Origin: Pseudomonadales bacterium
GTDB lineage: Bacteria; Pseudomonadota; Gammaproteobacteria; Pseudomonadales; JAHEIH01
Direction: 5' to 3'
Assembly (NCBI GenBank): GCA_023255355.1
Contig: JALRIU010000253.1
Location: forward strand, 1 to 7,387
DNA length: 7,387 nt
The notes under the pieces were generated by a model. It did no database searches. It saw nothing but the letters and a program-made list of their open reading frames with translations, and was not told where the DNA came from. Below, piece by piece: positions 6,672 to 7,387 of the stretch (positions are counted from its first letter, which is position 1; every line of letters starts with the position of its first letter). The translations under genes were made by a program, and so were the position numbers.

Positions 6672-6690
6672 TAAAGATCATACATCTTTA
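6672..6690. promoter_or_regulatory. 19-base perfect inverted repeat upstream of tetR
   Basis: TAAAGATCATACATCTTTA: 7-base arms (TAAAGAT / ATCTTTA) around CATAC. The size and symmetry fit a TetR-family operator. It lies between the two candidate tetR promoters, in the leader of the upstream one. Its function is inferred from position and symmetry. Confidence 0.45.
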
Positions 6691-6698
6691 CGCCGCCA

Positions 6699-6720
6699 AT
6701 GATGTAAACGATTACATCAT
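6699..6720. promoter_or_regulatory. 22-base inverted repeat, operator candidate 1 (CG-centred)
   Basis: Perfect 9-base arms ATGATGTAA (6699-6707) and TTACATCAT (6712-6720) flank ACGA. The core TGTAAACGATTACA (6703-6716) differs by one base from the symmetric TGTAAACGTTTACA, a pattern with central CG like many LacI-family operators. It also covers a TGTAAT -10 on the minus strand (6716-6711). Such symmetry in 22 bases is unlikely by chance, so this is the strongest operator candidate in the window. Confidence 0.6.
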
Positions 6721-6740
6721 AAAAATGAAAACGTTTACAA
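6711..6740 (-). promoter_or_regulatory. Candidate distal promoter of tetR, covered by the two operator candidates
   Basis: Minus strand: -35 TTGTAA (6740-6735), 18-base spacer, -10 TGTAAT (6716-6711). The -35 lies in operator candidate 2 and the -10 in candidate 1, so a bound protein would block it. The leader to tetR would be about 88 bases. Confidence 0.35.
6726..6739. promoter_or_regulatory. Operator candidate 2, related to candidate 1
   Basis: TGAAAACGTTTACA differs by one base from the same symmetric TGTAAACGTTTACA and has the perfect core AAACGTTT. Its centre is 23 bases from that of candidate 1, about two helical turns, so two dimers could bind on roughly the same face of the DNA. Confidence 0.5.
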
Positions 6741-6983
6741 GTGTTTTTTTTTAAAAGTCCAAAAACTTATATGCGAATACTGGCAAATCAATGAGATGCC
6801 AAAGTTTTTAATGGAATAACATTTATCAATACTCTTTTGTATACATTTAAAGGCATAACAAAGAATATATCCCTATACTGAAAATCAAATTATTATTAAT
6901 TAAAAACAATAGGATAAAATAAATTATAAGTATTTAATGCACTACAAGACCATTTTAATTTCATAAAAAATGCATACATTGGC

Positions 6984-7012
6984 TATACATAAGTCTCTTT
7001 CAGGATTATATT
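6984..7012 (+). promoter_or_regulatory. Candidate promoter of the metF-like gene
   Basis: TATACA (6984-6989), 17 bases, TATATT (7007-7012): four and five matches to the sigma-70 hexamers. The start would be near 7019, giving a leader of about 90 bases. In such AT-rich DNA chance matches are common. Confidence 0.35.
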
Positions 7013-7034
7013 AGTCGCATTAAAAAACATCTAA

Positions 7035-7062
7035 ATTGAGCTGTTTGTAGACAATGCTCAAT
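7035..7062 (+). promoter_or_regulatory. Inverted repeat/hairpin in the metF leader
   Basis: ATTGAGC (7035-7041) and GCTCAAT (7056-7062) are perfect 7-base arms around a 14-base loop that can add an inner TTG/CAA stem. As RNA it is a plausible leader hairpin; as DNA it could be an operator just downstream of the inferred start. It lies 45 bases before the start codon, so it does not hide the ribosome-binding site. Confidence 0.4.
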
Positions 7063-7107
7063 GATTTATATTTTCAGCATTAGACACATTCATTCTTGGA
7101 GCTAACA

Positions 7108-7387
7108 ATGAGCTACGCAGAAATCCACCCTAATTGGGATAAAGAACCAGAATCAATTACCGAGGGGTTCTCAATCGAAATTACCGCTAAAGATGTTGAG
7201 GGTTTAATCGAATCTGCACCTATGCTCCCACCAGGCACACCAGTAGCAGTGACATTTTTGCCAGGTGAAACCTTAGAAGCGCGTCTTGCTGCCGCTAAGA
7301 AAGTTCGTGAACTCGGTTTTGAGCCAATGCCCCATTTCTCGGCAAGACGTATCACTAGCCATGAAGAATTCAAAACTATGCTTGAAT
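7108..7387 (+). CDS. metF: Methylenetetrahydrofolate reductase-like protein, 5' part only
   Basis: 93 complete codons are present and the gene runs off the window. ATG 7108 has TTGGAG seven bases upstream. The sequence resembles the start of the flavin-dependent methylenetetrahydrofolate reductase barrel: SIEIT (E24 possibly equivalent to the catalytic Glu of the FEFFPP motif), VAVTFLPGE for the second strand, and EPMPHFSARRITSHEEF for the third strand, like PHLTC in E. coli MetF. It is clearly divergent from E. coli MetF and more like the short MTHFR-type proteins found with folate-dependent demethylases. In Sphingobium a metF gene accompanies the vanillate O-demethylase ligM and recycles methyl-tetrahydrofolate. 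A similar job here fits the neighbouring protocatechuate operon, but no demethylase is in view. Only the N-terminal third is visible. Confidence 0.7.
   Translation, partial: MSYAEIHPNWDKEPESITEGFSIEITAKDVEGLIESAPMLPPGTPVAVTFLPGETLEARLAAAKKVRELGFEPMPHFSARRITSHEEFKTMLE

Larger units (their letters stand above)
6617..7107. other. AT-rich gene-free regulatory region between tetR and metF
   Basis: These 491 bases hold no convincing gene: all frames are broken by frequent stops. The half near tetR (6617-6760) is dense in inverted repeats, listed separately. The middle (about 6760-6975) is very AT-rich, with A/T runs, a TTAATTAA, and one sequence fitting the IHF consensus at 6883-6895, which could easily be chance in such composition. 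The last part holds a candidate promoter and a leader hairpin for the metF-like gene. Confidence 0.7.

Noticed and set aside
6743..6752. T run that could mark an intrinsic terminator
   Set aside because: No GC-rich stem precedes it, and no gene ends toward it on the plus strand.
6883..6895. IHF-consensus match (AATCAA-N4-TTA)
   Set aside because: The consensus is loose and the surrounding DNA is very AT-rich, so a chance match is likely.
7113..7373. Minus-strand open frame opposite the metF-like gene
   Set aside because: It lies wholly antisense to a frame with a good ribosome-binding site and recognisable MTHFR motifs, and its own product resembles nothing.

Overview
The window carries most of a catabolic operon for the protocatechuate 4,5-cleavage (meta) pathway, the lower pathway for lignin-derived aromatics such as vanillate, protocatechuate and gallate. 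Gene content, clear Shine-Dalgarno sites, moderate base composition and an AT-rich intergenic region suggest a proteobacterium. My guess is a free-living, possibly marine gammaproteobacterium, but taxonomy cannot be fixed from this sequence alone.

Layout. Minus strand, 4750 down to about 1: a tightly packed operon transcribed in the order ligK/galC (4-carboxy-4-hydroxy-2-oxoadipate aldolase), galD (4-oxalomesaconate tautomerase/isomerase), a DUF1932-type NAD(P)-dependent dehydrogenase of unknown role, ligJ (4-oxalomesaconate hydratase), ligI (2-pyrone-4,6-dicarboxylate hydrolase), then the first ~20 codons of a ligC-like dehydrogenase gene (4-carboxy-2-hydroxymuconate-6-semialdehyde dehydrogenase). 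Neighbouring genes overlap by 1, 4 or 7 bases or lie 2 to 11 bases apart, so translational coupling is likely. The ligC homology stops abruptly near position 66. Upstream of that point all three minus-strand frames have stops while the plus strand is open, which looks like a rearrangement or assembly junction. Plus strand, 4847-6043: a divergent LysR-type regulator with two DNA-binding domains instead of one. Between it and the operon are overlapping inverted repeats placed about 60 bases upstream of a plausible operon promoter. Minus strand, 6616-6047: a TetR-family repressor, convergent with and almost touching the LysR gene. 6617-7107: an AT-rich, gene-free region with at least four inverted repeats upstream of tetR, plus a promoter and a hairpin upstream of the next gene. 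Plus strand, from 7108 off the end: a methylenetetrahydrofolate reductase-like gene (metF).

How it fits together. LigC would make 2-pyrone-4,6-dicarboxylate, LigI opens it to 4-oxalomesaconate, GalD isomerises that, LigJ hydrates it, and LigK/GalC splits the product into pyruvate and oxaloacetate. The operon order is almost the reverse of the pathway order. The ring-cleaving dioxygenase (ligAB/pmdAB) is not in the window. The LysR protein is the likely pathway-specific activator. The metF-like gene next door suggests folate-dependent handling of methyl groups, as in O-demethylation of vanillate-type compounds, with the TetR protein as its possible regulator.

The points most worth a second look are the double-HTH LysR regulator, the unassigned dehydrogenase inside the operon, the cluster of palindromes upstream of tetR, and the broken ligC.
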